DNA of 64,000 nt from Streptomyces sp. SAI-135 (GCF_029893805.1 NZ_JARXYP010000002.1:1922001-1986000); one strand, 5' to 3'; shown: positions 1-8,170, numbered from the stretch's first letter. Translations and numbers: made by a program. The notes: a model not told the origin generated them from the sequence alone.

Positions 1-1996
1 CGGAGCCTTCCACGGGCACGAACTCGCCCAGGGCCTGTCCCGGTCGGGGTTCCAGGGGGACGCCGGCGGGCAGCACGACGGGGGGCGCGGCGGAGCCGGG
101 GGCGGCGAACTGGGTCTGTGCGCCCGGGAGTTGGGCCGCGAGCGGCTGGGGCGCCGGCGTCTGCGGGCCCTGCGGTGCCTGGTCCGGGGTGGGCGGGAAC
201 TCCTCCTGCGCGGCGGGCTCTGAGGGCTGGACTGCGGCTGCCTGGGCCATCGGGTCCGTCGCCGGTACGACGGTGTCGGCAGCCTCCGCCGCGTCCGCCG
301 CGACGGGCTGGACGAGGTCCGGGGCCTGCGGTTCCTCGGCGGGCAGGGCCGGAGCGGGCTCCTGGATCTGATCGGCCGCCGCTGCCGGCTGCTCGGCGGG
401 GAGCGGCTCGGGGGCCTCGGGCGCGGATGCGTTCTCCGCGGGTACGGGGAGGTCCTCGACCGGCGCGGTGACGGGGAGGTCCTCGACCGGCGCGGTGACG
501 GGCTCCACCGGCTGCGGAACCTGTCCGGTCTCCGCGGCAGCCTGAGTCACGGCTTCGGGGGCGTCCGGGACGGCCGTGGCGACGGCGTCCTCGGCGGGCG
601 GTGCGAGGTCGGGAGCTGCGGGCTCCGGGGCCGCCACGGCTTCCTGGACGGAGTCCGGAGCAGCCGGAGCCTCCTGGGGGGCGTCCGCTTCCTGGACCGC
701 GACCGCGACGGGTTCGGGGTCCAGGATCGCGCCCGTCTCGGGGGCGACAGCGGCTTGTTCCCCGGCCGTCACCGCTTCCTGGACGACCGCTTCCTGGACG
801 ACACCGACCGGCTCCGGAACGGCCGGCTCCTGGGCGGCGACAGGCTGCGGGGCAACAGGCTGCCCGGCGACGGCGGCCGCCGCCTCCGCCTCCTCCTGCC
901 CTTCCGTCCCCGCCTCGGTTCCGGCGACCTCCGCCTCGGCCAGGGGCTGCGCGACGACAGGCTCGGCCACGACCGGCTCGTCCGCGGGCGGCTCAGCCAC
1001 GACGGCCTCGACGGCCGGCACGGCCTCGGGCGCGGGCACCTGCTCGGCGGCCTCGCCCGCCTGGGTGTCCTCCATCACCGGCGGCACCTCGGCGGCGTGG
1101 ACCGCGTCCTCCGTGGCACCGACGGCCGTGTCGGGGTCGGGTCCGGCAGGCACGGTCGGGTCCGCGGGGACGGCCGGAACCTCCTCGGGCAGGGAACCGT
1201 CTCCCGATGCCTGACCCGCATCCGGGCCGGAGTCGACGACGGCAGCCGGCCCGGTCTCGGCGGGCTGGGTTCCGTCGGGCACGGGACCGTCAGCCGCGAC
1301 CTGGCCCGCTTCGGCGATCGGGGGCTGCGACGGCTCCGGCGCGGGTGCGGCCTCCGGGCTCGGTACGGCGTCCGGCACCACAGCCGTCCCCTCGTACCCG
1401 GCGGCCTGCGCAGCGCCCACCGGTTCCGGTTCCGGCGCCGGAACAACCGTTTCGGCAGCCGGGGCCACGGTGCCCACCGGCGCCTGTACGGCGGCCTGGG
1501 CCGGGGCACCCCAGGGGACCGCGCCCTGCGGCTGCGGGGCGTCGAAGTACTCGGGGCCCGGCGTGGCCGCGGCCGGCTGCCGTACGGGCACACCCGCGGG
1601 CCCGCGGTCGGCGAGGGAACGGACCGGGCTCGCGGAGGCGTCGGGGATCGGCGGGCCGAGGTGCAGGGGCCGGCGGGGGGTGATGGGCGGGATCGGCACC
1701 GTAGGAGCCTGGACCTGGGGGGTGCGGACGGCGCTCAGATCGTGCGCCCCGCTGTCCCGGCCGGACATCTCGTGCGGGCCCGGCTCGTGGACGGTCTCGA
1801 CGACCGGTTCCGGAGCGGGCGGGGCGACCTCGTTGCCCCAGGGGCTCTGGGCGCCCGGCAGCAGCAACAGGTCTTCGTCCTCGGCGGTGGTCTCGGAGAG
1901 GTAGGTGTACGCACCCGGCGCAGGGACGCCCGGCTGTTCCACCATGCCTGCGTTCTCCGGCAGTCCCTCGCCCGGGACCTGGCCGGTGTCGGTCAT
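1..1996 (-). CDS. cobT: N-terminal disordered region of a probable CobT (BluB-CobT type), partial
   Basis: The frame runs open from an ATG (GAGGGG five bases before it) to the window edge: at least 665 codons, so the C-terminus and any folded domain lie outside. The visible part is nearly all Ala/Pro/Val/Glu/Gln low complexity and probably disordered, with small tandem repeats such as VTAPVEDLP twice (exact 27-bp duplication at 444-497). Only the first ~55 residues, including the acidic EDEDLLLLPGA, and the last visible stretch GEFVPVEG look constrained. It follows cobL on the same strand. From memory, Streptomyces carry here a BluB-CobT fusion (dimethylbenzimidazole synthase plus its phosphoribosyltransferase) with such a tail. 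That identity is inference; the low-complexity tail is what is seen. Confidence 0.55.
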   Translation of the reverse strand, partial: MTDTGQVPGEGLPENAGMVEQPGVPAPGAYTYLSETTAEDEDLLLLPGAQSPWGNEVAPPAPEPVVETVHEPGPHEMSGRDSGAHDLSAVRTPQVQAPTVPIPPITPRRPLHLGPPIPDASASPVRSLADRGPAGVPVRQPAAATPGPEYFDAPQPQGAVPWGAPAQAAVQAPVGTVAPAAETVVPAPEPEPVGAAQAAGYEGTAVVPDAVPSPEAAPAPEPSQPPIAEAGQVAADGPVPDGTQPAETGPAAVVDSGPDAGQASGDGSLPEEVPAVPADPTVPAGPDPDTAVGATEDAVHAAEVPPVMEDTQAGEAAEQVPAPEAVPAVEAVVAEPPADEPVVAEPVVAQPLAEAEVAGTEAGTEGQEEAEAAAAVAGQPVAPQPVAAQEPAVPEPVGVVQEAVVQEAVTAGEQAAVAPETGAILDPEPVAVAVQEADAPQEAPAAPDSVQEAVAAPEPAAPDLAPPAEDAVATAVPDAPEAVTQAAAETGQVPQPVEPVTAPVEDLPVTAPVEDLPVPAENASAPEAPEPLPAEQPAAAADQIQEPAPALPAEEPQAPDLVQPVAADAAEAADTVVPATDPMAQAAAVQPSEPAAQEEFPPTPDQAPQGPQTPAPQPLAAQLPGAQTQFAAPGSAAPPVVLPAGVPLEPRPGQALGEFVPVEGS
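444..497. repeat. 27-bp exact tandem duplication
   Basis: Two identical 27-bp units (444-470 and 471-497) lie in frame in the disordered N-terminus of the probable CobT and encode VTAPVEDLP twice. A shorter 15-bp doublet near 773-802 encodes EAVVQ twice. They show that the tail grows by in-frame slippage or unequal exchange. Confidence 0.9.
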
Positions 1997-2373
1997 GCGT
2001 ACCCCTCGCCCATCGGTTAGTGCTTCTACGACCAGCTCGCCGGGGACGGCGCACCGACCGCCCCCGTGGTGAAGAACGAGCGTGCGTGCCCAGCGGCACG
2101 AACGGCCCGCCGAGAAAGACGACAAAGCCATTAACTGGCATTGTCCCGGCCGTTCCCCCGTCGCGACAGGTTGATCCGCGACAGCCCGCTGTGGACTGCG
2201 CCACGTTGCGCGTCCTCCGGTTCTGCCGTACCACACCCATCCCAAAACGGGCGCGCTTTCCGGACATTGACGAACGAATGCCGGGCCACCGGGTGCGGTA
2301 CAACAGTCGGCCAGCCTACCGCGCGCAGTACGACAACAGGATCACGGGGGACGGCGGAGCGCGACGGTCGGGG
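1997..2373 (-). other. 377-bp intergenic region between cobL and cobT
   Basis: No gene is supported here; the reading frames that cross it are shadows. I looked on the minus strand for the cobalamin riboswitch B12 box and conserved core and did not find them. The one clear structure is an imperfect inverted repeat at 2121-2145. The length of the gap suggests that the downstream gene has its own promoter. Confidence 0.5.
2121..2145. promoter_or_regulatory. operator-like inverted repeat upstream of cobT
   Basis: Ten-base arms GACAAAGCCA and TGGCATTGTC, with one mismatch, flank a 5-base TTAAC centre. It lies 125 bases upstream of the probable cobT start, in locally AT-richer DNA. It could be a repressor site or a transcript hairpin; there is no T-run, so a terminator is less likely. 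Confidence 0.35.
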
Positions 2374-3585
2374 TCAGGCCGTACGGTCCGGGAGCACCGC
2401 GCTGAGCAGGAACGCGACACTCCGTTCCGTCTCCGTCCAGGCCCGGGTGTCGAGTTCGACGGACTGGAGGAGGGCGCACTCGACGCGGTAGCCGTGTTCG
2501 GTGAGATCCCGGCCGACGAGTTCGGCCTCGTCGCGGGTGGCCGCGTGGGCGACGATGCGCTGCGGGCGGCGGTCGGCGACCGCGGAGACCACGGCCACTC
2601 CCCCGCCCCCGACGCGCACGACGTCCGGTTCGGGGAGGTTCTCCAGGACGTGCGGGGCGGTGCCGGGGACGATCTGGACCTGGAGTCCGAAGGCGCGGGC
2701 GTTGGCCTCGGTGCGCTCGCAGGCCCTCAGGTCGCGGTCGACGGCGATGACGGCGGCGCCGGCCCGGGCGGCCTCGGTGGCGAAGGCACCGCTGCCGCAG
2801 CCGATGTCCCACACGAGGTCGCCGACGCGCGGTCCCAGCCGGGCGAGTTGGGCGGCGCGCAGCGGTTCCAGTTCGCCCTCGCCCATGAGGCCGCCGTAGG
2901 ACTCGGCGGGCAGGGTCCAGCCGCGCGGGGCTGCGGCCGGGTCGCGGCCGGCGATCCAGCCGCCGTCCTCGGTCACGGGCGCGGTGCCGCCGATGACGAT
3001 GACGATGTTGGGGTCGCGCCAGGTGTGGTCGGCGGCCTTGTCCGAGGTGACGACGGTGACCTGTTCGCGGTCGGTGCCCAGTTCCTCGCAGATGACGAAG
3101 GTGCGGTGCACGCCCTCCATCAGCAGGCCGAGTTCGGCTGGTCCGGCGCCGGGCGAGGTGAGGACGGCGACCTTGGGGTGGGCCCGGCACACGTTCACCG
3201 CGCGGCGCAGGGTGCGCCGGTGTGCGACGACCACCTGGGCGTCGTCCCAGGGCATACCGGCTCGCGCGAAGGCGGCGGCGACCGAGGAGACACCGGGGAC
3301 GACCTCGACCTCCAGGCCGAACTCGGGTGCGCGCAGGGTCCGTACGACTCCGAAGAACCCGGGGTCGCCGTCGGCGAGCACGACCGCGGTGCCGCGGTGG
3401 CCGGTGATGCGGCGGGCGGCGAGGGCGACACTGCCGAGGCGGATGCGTTCGGCGGTGGGGGGCACCTCGGGGAGTGCCAGGTGGTGGGCGGCGCCCGCGA
3501 CCAGCGTGGCGGCGCCGAGGGCGGAGCGTGCCGCGGCGGTCAGCGGCGAGCCGTCCCAGCCGATCACCGTGACCCGGTCGGCCAT
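2374..3585 (-). CDS. cobL: precorrin-6Y C5,15-methyltransferase (decarboxylating), CbiE-CbiT fusion
   Basis: 403-residue bifunctional cobalamin enzyme. Residues 1-200 are the CbiE-type tetrapyrrole methylase (VTVIGWDGSPL start; ADGDPGFFG near 71; VVPGVSS near 96). Residues 230-403 are the CbiT-type SAM methyltransferase with motif DIGCGSGAFA at 260-269. In the family it methylates C5 and C15 of precorrin-6Y and removes the C12 acetate carboxyl. Length and domain order match actinobacterial CobL. It is followed by the probable cobT on the same strand. No B12 riboswitch is seen in the 120 bases upstream, so control may be remote or absent. Confidence 0.93.
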   Translation of the reverse strand: MADRVTVIGWDGSPLTAAARSALGAATLVAGAAHHLALPEVPPTAERIRLGSVALAARRITGHRGTAVVLADGDPGFFGVVRTLRAPEFGLEVEVVPGVSSVAAAFARAGMPWDDAQVVVAHRRTLRRAVNVCRAHPKVAVLTSPGAGPAELGLLMEGVHRTFVICEELGTDREQVTVVTSDKAADHTWRDPNIVIVIGGTAPVTEDGGWIAGRDPAAAPRGWTLPAESYGGLMGEGELEPLRAAQLARLGPRVGDLVWDIGCGSGAFATEAARAGAAVIAVDRDLRACERTEANARAFGLQVQIVPGTAPHVLENLPEPDVVRVGGGGVAVVSAVADRRPQRIVAHAATRDEAELVGRDLTEHGYRVECALLQSVELDTRAWTETERSVAFLLSAVLPDRTA

Positions 3586-3707
3586 CGTCTCTCAGTCTCC
3601 AGGGGGGGTGTGCGCGGGCCGTCGTCGGTGGGCAGCCCGCTGGCGGCTCCGTGAGGGTACCCGCTGCGCTGCGGAAGCGTTTTCGCCGGGCCTGCCTGCG
3701 AATCCGG

Positions 3708-4346
3708 TCAGTTCCAGTCTGAGTACGTCGTGAAGCCGTCCGAGTCGGCCAGTTGGTCGCCCGCCCCGTCGAGGTCCTCGGGCAGCAGGCTCCACACGAT
3801 GAAGTCGGTGCGGACGTCGCTCCAGGTGCCGTCGTCGGCGCGGACGCGCGCTATGCAGGCGCCGCGCAGGACGCCTTCGCTGATACAGCCGATCTTCTGG
3901 GCGACCTGCTGGGAGGCGGTGTTGTCGGCCGCCGTGCGCAGCTCGATCCGCTCGAACTTCTGGTCGGTGAACAGCCACTGGGCGGTGGCGAGCGCGGCCT
4001 CGGAGGCGTAGCCCTCGCCGCGGGCCCAGGGGGCGATGATGTACGACAACTCGGTGGAGCGGACGTGCCAGTTGGTCCTGGCGAGCTGGACCGTGCCGAC
4101 CAGGCGCTGGGTGAGGAACTCGGTGACGGCGAAGGTGATGCCGCGGCCGGCCTCCCGTTCGGCCGGCGCGTGGTGCGTGATCCAGTCGCGCGCCTGGTCC
4201 TCGCTGTAGGGCTGGGGCACGTCGGTCCAGGCCCCGACCTGCTCGTCGTTCATCATCTCGGCCAGCGCGGGCACGTCGTCCTCGTCGAGGGGGCGCAGCA
4301 CCAACCGCTCCGTGCTGATGGAGATGTTGGGGAAGGTGCCAGTCAT
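3708..4346 (-). CDS. GNAT N-acetyltransferase, RimJ/RimL type
   Basis: 212 residues starting MTGTFPNISISTERLVLRPL, the usual N-terminal strand of RimJ/RimL-like acetyltransferases (ISTERLVLRPL). The acetyl-CoA loop region follows (ARGEGYASEAALATAQWLF) with the ENTASQ-like segment DNTASQQVAQKIGC. The ATG at 4346 was preferred over upstream in-frame starts because the family begins at ISTERL and a GGAG lies just before it. Such enzymes acetylate protein N-termini or small amines with acetyl-CoA; the substrate is not predictable. It sits between metQ and cobL on the same strand, 120 bases from cobL, without an obvious functional link. Confidence 0.85.
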   Translation of the reverse strand: MTGTFPNISISTERLVLRPLDEDDVPALAEMMNDEQVGAWTDVPQPYSEDQARDWITHHAPAEREAGRGITFAVTEFLTQRLVGTVQLARTNWHVRSTELSYIIAPWARGEGYASEAALATAQWLFTDQKFERIELRTAADNTASQQVAQKIGCISEGVLRGACIARVRADDGTWSDVRTDFIVWSLLPEDLDGAGDQLADSDGFTTYSDWN

Positions 4347-4500
4347 GCGCCACTCCGTAACCGTCGGAAAACCTGCGAGGCCTGCTGAACTGCCCAGCAT
4401 GCAGCATGAAAGCACCGAACCGCATCACGGGGCCCACACATGGTGAGCGAGTGGACCCCGTGCGTGGCGAAACGTCGTATACGCGCCGGTAGCGCTAGGT

Positions 4501-4552
4501 CGTTCAGCCCTGCGTCGTTCAGCCCTGCGTCGTTCAGCCCTGCGTCGTTCAG
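4501..4552. repeat. 15-bp tandem repeat at the metQ stop codon
   Basis: Three perfect copies of CGTTCAGCCCTGCGT (4501-4515, 4516-4530, 4531-4545) plus a 7-base partial copy reach into the metQ stop codon (4549-4551). Because 15 is a multiple of three, every unit repeats a TGA in the metQ frame. It looks like slippage duplication of the gene's 3' end. It is too short and non-palindromic for a terminator. Confidence 0.95.
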
Positions 4553-5379
4553 AAGGACGCGATGACGGAACCGGCGTACTTGTCCTGGATGAACTTCTTG
4601 ACCTCGGCGGAGGTGAGCAGCTTGGCGAGCTTCTTGACCCGCGGGTCGTTCTCGTTGCCTTCCTTGACCGCGAGGAAGTTGCCGTACGGGTTGTTGTCGG
4701 CGGACTCCAGGACCAGGGCGTCCGAGGCGGGCTTGAGGTCGGCCTCGATGGCGTAGTTGCCGTTGACGACCGCGGCGTCGACGTCGTCGAGGGAGCGCGG
4801 CGTCTGGGCCGCCTCCAGCTCCTTGAACTTGAGGTTCTTCGGGTTCTTGGTGATGTCGGAGGGGGTCGCCTCGTTGCCCACGCCGTCCTTGAGGGTGATC
4901 AGGCCGTTCGCGGCGAGCAGCTTGAGGGCGCGCGCCTCGTTCACGCTGTCGTTCGGGACCGCGATCGTCGCGCCGCTCTTGAGGGCGTCGGCGTCCTTGA
5001 CCTTGTGGGAGTAGAGGCCGAGCGGCTCCAGGTGGACCGTGACGACGGGCGCGATGTGGGTGCCGCGCTTCTTGTTGAAGTCGTCGAGGTAAGGCTGGTT
5101 CTGGAAGTAGTTGGCGTCCACCGAGCCGTCCTCGGTGGCCGTGTTCGGGGTCACGTAGTCCGTGAACTCCTTGACCTCCAGGTCGAGGCCCGCCTTCTTC
5201 GCCAGGTTCTCCTTGACGTAGTTCAGGATCTCGGCGTGCGGGGTGGGGCTCGCGGCGACGACCAGCGCCCCGCTGGTGTCGGAGGCGGAGTCGGAGCCGG
5301 ACGAACCGCAGGCGCTGAGCCCGAAGGTCAGGGTTCCGGCGGCGAGGACGGCGGTGGTGAGCTTTGCGGTGTTACGCAC
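4549..5379 (-). CDS. metQ: methionine ABC transporter substrate-binding lipoprotein
   Basis: 276 residues. The signal peptide with positive N-terminus (MRNTAKL), hydrophobic core and lipobox LSAC puts the lipid-modified cysteine at residue 24. The body is NlpA/MetQ type (VVAASPTPHAEIL; EDGSVDANYFQNQPYLDDF; the AIPNDSVNEAR-like AVPNDSVNEARAL). It is tethered outside the membrane and delivers methionine, or a related sulfur amino acid, to MetNI. I chose the GTG at 5379, with AAGGAAAGG nine bases upstream, over a GTG/ATG 48 bases earlier that would add a polar leader before the signal peptide. It is the last gene of metN-metI-metQ; its stop lies within a 15-bp tandem repeat. Confidence 0.93.
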   Translation of the reverse strand: MRNTAKLTTAVLAAGTLTFGLSACGSSGSDSASDTSGALVVAASPTPHAEILNYVKENLAKKAGLDLEVKEFTDYVTPNTATEDGSVDANYFQNQPYLDDFNKKRGTHIAPVVTVHLEPLGLYSHKVKDADALKSGATIAVPNDSVNEARALKLLAANGLITLKDGVGNEATPSDITKNPKNLKFKELEAAQTPRSLDDVDAAVVNGNYAIEADLKPASDALVLESADNNPYGNFLAVKEGNENDPRVKKLAKLLTSAEVKKFIQDKYAGSVIASF

Positions 5380-5445
5380 GAAAAGTGCCTTTCCTTTTGG
5401 GTGCAGTGACCCCGTGAATGGGTGCACGGGACATCTGGGAGCGCG

Positions 5446-6171
5446 TCAGACGGTCTTGGTGTCCGCCGTCGAGGCCTTCAGCAGACGGAGTTTCGGAGCG
5501 GGTCCGGAGCGTCCGCCGCGGCGGTGCAGCGAGCGGGCCGCGTAGTCGCCGGCGGACTGGATGAGCGAGATGACGACGGCGAGGATCGCGACGGTGATCC
5601 ACATGAGCTGGGTCTCGAAGCGCTGGTAGCCGTAGCGGATGGCGATGTCGCCGAGGCCGCCGGCGCCGACCGTGCCGGCCATCGCGGAATAGCCGATGAG
5701 GGCGACGACCGTGGTGGTGGTGCTGGCGATCAGCGAGGGCAGGGCCTCGGGGACGAGGACCTTGCGGACGATCGTCCAGGTGTTGCCGCCCATCGACTGC
5801 ACGGCCTCGACCAGTCCGCCGTCCACTTCGCGGACAGCCGTCTCGACGAGGCGCGCGAAGAACGGGATCGCTCCGATGGCCAGCGGCACGATGGCGGCCT
5901 CACGGCCGATGGTGGTGCCCGTGATCGAGCGGGTGAAGCCCATCAGCGCGACCATCAGGATGATGAACGGCATCGAGCGGGCGATGTTCACGACCTGCCC
6001 GATGACCTTGTTCGCGACGACGTTCTGGAGGAGTCCGCCCCGGTCGGTGAGGACCAGCAGGACACCGAGCGGCAGGCCGCCCACGACGGCGATCAGGGTG
6101 GACCAGCCGACCATGTAGAGGGTGTCCCAACACGCCTGCTCCAACAGGGGCTGCATCTCGGACCAGGTCAC
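5446..6171 (-). CDS. metI: methionine ABC transporter permease
   Basis: 241 residues, BPD_transp_1 family. About five hydrophobic segments are visible, beginning with TLYMVGWSTLIAVVGGLP, and the permease EAA-type loop VEAVQSMGGNTWTIVRKVLVPEALP near residue 140 docks onto the ATPase. It forms the membrane channel of the MetNIQ importer. Its start overlaps the metN stop by four bases (ATGA type), so the two are translationally coupled; metQ begins 66 bases after its end. Confidence 0.95.
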   Translation of the reverse strand: MTWSEMQPLLEQACWDTLYMVGWSTLIAVVGGLPLGVLLVLTDRGGLLQNVVANKVIGQVVNIARSMPFIILMVALMGFTRSITGTTIGREAAIVPLAIGAIPFFARLVETAVREVDGGLVEAVQSMGGNTWTIVRKVLVPEALPSLIASTTTTVVALIGYSAMAGTVGAGGLGDIAIRYGYQRFETQLMWITVAILAVVISLIQSAGDYAARSLHRRGGRSGPAPKLRLLKASTADTKTV

Positions 6172-7199
6172 TTGGCACCTTCCTTGGCGGGCTCGCGCTC
6201 GCCGACGACATCGATCTGCAGGCCCTGTTCGCGCAGGAAGCCGACGGGCACGACGTTGTCCTCGTAGCGGCCGGGCAGTTCGATGCGCATCCGGCCGACC
6301 TGGAGACCGCCGACGGTGTCGATGGCGGCGCCGAGGATCGATATGTCGATGTTGTAGGTGCGCGAGAGCTGGGAGATGACGGGCTGGGTGGCCGCCTCGC
6401 CCTGGAAGGTGACGTCGACGACGGTCCGGTCCTCGCCGGTGGCGGCGCCGCCGACGGGGAAGAGCGCGGAGGCCAGCTCGGAGCCGGGGGTCGCGAGCAG
6501 TTCGCTGACCGTGCCGGACTCGACGACGCGGCCGTTCTCCATCAGGGCCGCCGAGTCGCAGATCGACTTCACGACGTCCATTTCGTGGGTGATGAGCAGG
6601 ACGGTCAGGCCGAGCTGCCGGTTCAGGTCGCGCAGCAGCTGGAGGATCGAGCGGGTGGTCTCGGGGTCGAGGGCGCTGGTGGCCTCGTCGGACAGGAGCA
6701 CCTTGGGGTCGCCGGCCAGGGCGCGGGCGATGCCGACGCGCTGCTTCTGGCCGCCGGAGAGCTGGGCGGGGTACGCCTTGGCCTTGTCGGCCAGCCCGAC
6801 GAGGTCGAGGAGTTCGAGCGCCTTGCGCGAGCGCTCCTTGCCGGACTTGCCGAGGATCTCCAGCGGCAGTTCGACGTTGTCCTGCACGGTCCGGGTGGAC
6901 AGCAGGTTGAAGTGCTGGAAGACCATGCCGATACGGCTGCGCGCCTGCCGCAGTTCCCGGCCGGCGCGCGGTCCGCGGCCCGCGAGGGCGGTGAGGTCCT
7001 GTCCGTCGACGGTCACGGTGCCGGCGGTGGGGCGCTCCAGCAGGTTGACGCAGCGGATGAGCGAGGACTTGCCGGCGCCGGACTGGCCGATGACGCCGTA
7101 CACCTCGCCTTCGCGGACGTGCAGATCGACGCCGTCCAGGGCGGTGACCTCACGGCCGCGCGAGCGGTAGACCTTGGTCAGGCCTGTTGTCGTGATCAC
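6168..7199 (-). CDS. metN: methionine ABC transporter ATP-binding protein
   Basis: 343 residues from a GTG start at 7199 (VITTTGLTKVY). Walker A is GQSGAGKSS at 38-46; the signature LSGGQKQRVGIARAL, an unusual Walker B end LLSDEAT (usually CDEAT) and H-loop LLITHEMD follow. A C-terminal NIL domain (about 260-343) is the allosteric methionine-binding domain typical of MetN. The frame stays open upstream to 7394, but the added residues are unlike the family and overlap a leader peptide, so the later start is preferred despite only a weak GGAA site. It is the first gene of metNIQ, preceded by a 320-bp leader region with a cysteine-rich uORF. Confidence 0.93.
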   Translation of the reverse strand: MITTTGLTKVYRSRGREVTALDGVDLHVREGEVYGVIGQSGAGKSSLIRCVNLLERPTAGTVTVDGQDLTALAGRGPRAGRELRQARSRIGMVFQHFNLLSTRTVQDNVELPLEILGKSGKERSRKALELLDLVGLADKAKAYPAQLSGGQKQRVGIARALAGDPKVLLSDEATSALDPETTRSILQLLRDLNRQLGLTVLLITHEMDVVKSICDSAALMENGRVVESGTVSELLATPGSELASALFPVGGAATGEDRTVVDVTFQGEAATQPVISQLSRTYNIDISILGAAIDTVGGLQVGRMRIELPGRYEDNVVPVGFLREQGLQIDVVGEREPAKEGAK

Positions 7200-7359
7200 T
7201 GGGGTTCCGTCACTGTCGAGTACCCGGGCGTGGGTGTGCCCTGGTACGGGAGAGAAGTCGTGCGCGGGCACATGGGTCACGTACGGCGTGGACGGCGTAC
7301 GGACGTGCCGGGGCGGCTCGCTTCGGGGCGCGAGGCTCAGGAGGTGGTGCGGGGGCCCT

Positions 7360-7404
7360 CTAACAGGCGCACATTCGACACATACAACGAGCACCGGGCG
7401 TCAT
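7360..7404 (-). CDS. cysteine/methionine-rich leader peptide of metNIQ (uORF)
   Basis: A 14-codon ORF, too short for normal gene calling: MTPGARCMCRMCAC then TAG. Four Cys and two internal Met fall in the last eight codons. GAGG lies five bases before the ATG at 7404. It ends 160 bases before the metN start. Polycysteine uORFs that attenuate downstream sulfur genes are described in actinobacteria (mycobacterial work); the same logic here would make ribosome stalling at Cys (or Met) codons control metN. The peptide and its site are seen; the mechanism is inferred. A CCACCTCC stretch just downstream of the stop could take part in alternative pairing. Confidence 0.7.
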   Translation of the reverse strand: MTPGARCMCRMCAC

Positions 7405-7450
7405 GGTCGCCTCGGTCGCAAGGGTGCGGCAGCTCGTCGTGGTCATGCGA

Positions 7451-7480
7451 TCAGTAAAGCAGACGTATGGGAGCGACCAA
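7451..7480 (-). promoter_or_regulatory. possible metNIQ promoter
   Basis: On the minus strand TTGGTC (7475-7480) and TACTGA (7451-7456) are separated by 18 bases. A transcript starting about seven bases further would begin about 40 bases before the leader peptide ATG. The -10 is a weak match. No SAM riboswitch core was recognised in the 320-base gap 7200-7519. Confidence 0.35.
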
Positions 7481-7519
7481 GAACCCGCTGTCCGAATGGC
7501 GGACAGCGGTGGACAGGTC

Positions 7520-8170
7520 TCAGACCCGGGCGGAGATCTCCACTCCGGCGGCGGTGACCAGGGCCGACAGGGCCGACAGGTCCTCGACCACCAGGTCGGC
7601 GTCGAGCTCGTGGGCCTGGTGGGTTGTGGTCAACGCCACCGTGGTCATCCCGGCGGCACGGCCGGCCCGCAGACCGGCGGGGGCGTCCTCGAACACGACA
7701 CAGCGGGCCGGGTCGACGCCGAGTTCGCGGGCGGCGAGCAGATACGGCTCGGGGTCGGGCTTGCCGCGGGTCACGTCGTCGGCGGCGACCAGGGTCTTGG
7801 GGAGGATGCCGACGGCTTCGAGGCGGGCCTCGGCCAGCCGGCGGGTGGCGGAGGTGACGACGGCCCAGCGGTCGGCGGGCAGGGAGTCGAGGAAGGCCCG
7901 GGTCCCGGGGAGCAGGTGGACACCTCCGTTGGGCACGTCTTCCACCTCCAGTTCCTCGATCCGCGCGACGGCCGCCGGTACGACATCGGCGGGCAGCAGG
8001 TCGGCGGCTATCTCCACGGCCGTACGTCCGTGCAGTTCGACCCGTGCGAAGGCCTCGGCGGTGATGCCGTACTCCCCGGCCCAGCGCGTCCAGCAGCGGT
8101 GCACCGATTCCAGGGAGGAGACGAGGGTTCCGTCGTTGTCGAACAGCAGGGCTTCGGCGTGGATCGTCAT
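7520..8170 (-). CDS. HAD-superfamily sugar-phosphate phosphatase-like hydrolase
   Basis: 216 residues. The catalytic motif is altered from DxDGTL to LLFDNDGTLVSS at 9-20 (nucleophile Asp at DND), followed by motif II (VVTSAT), motif III (GKPDPEPYL) and motif IV VVFEDAPAGLRAG. This layout is that of the beta-phosphoglucomutase/2-deoxyglucose-6-phosphatase group, so the likely activity is dephosphorylation of a small sugar phosphate or similar metabolite; the substrate is unknown. The ATG at 8170 starts directly at the fold; the much longer open frame upstream overlaps the divergent gene and was discarded. It is divergent from the membrane protein at 8240. Confidence 0.85.
   Translation of the reverse strand: MTIHAEALLFDNDGTLVSSLESVHRCWTRWAGEYGITAEAFARVELHGRTAVEIAADLLPADVVPAAVARIEELEVEDVPNGGVHLLPGTRAFLDSLPADRWAVVTSATRRLAEARLEAVGILPKTLVAADDVTRGKPDPEPYLLAARELGVDPARCVVFEDAPAGLRAGRAAGMTTVALTTTHQAHELDADLVVEDLSALSALVTAAGVEISARV

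Noticed and set aside
1997..3707. Cobalamin riboswitch near cobL or cobT
   Set aside because: Neither gap (1997-2373, 3586-3707) contains a recognisable B12 box or core on the minus strand.
7200..7394. N-terminal extension of metN
   Set aside because: The 65 extra residues are unlike MetN proteins and overlap the leader peptide, which explains the Cys codons better.
7200..7519. SAM riboswitch upstream of metNIQ
   Set aside because: The conserved SAM-I core was not found; a leader peptide is seen instead.
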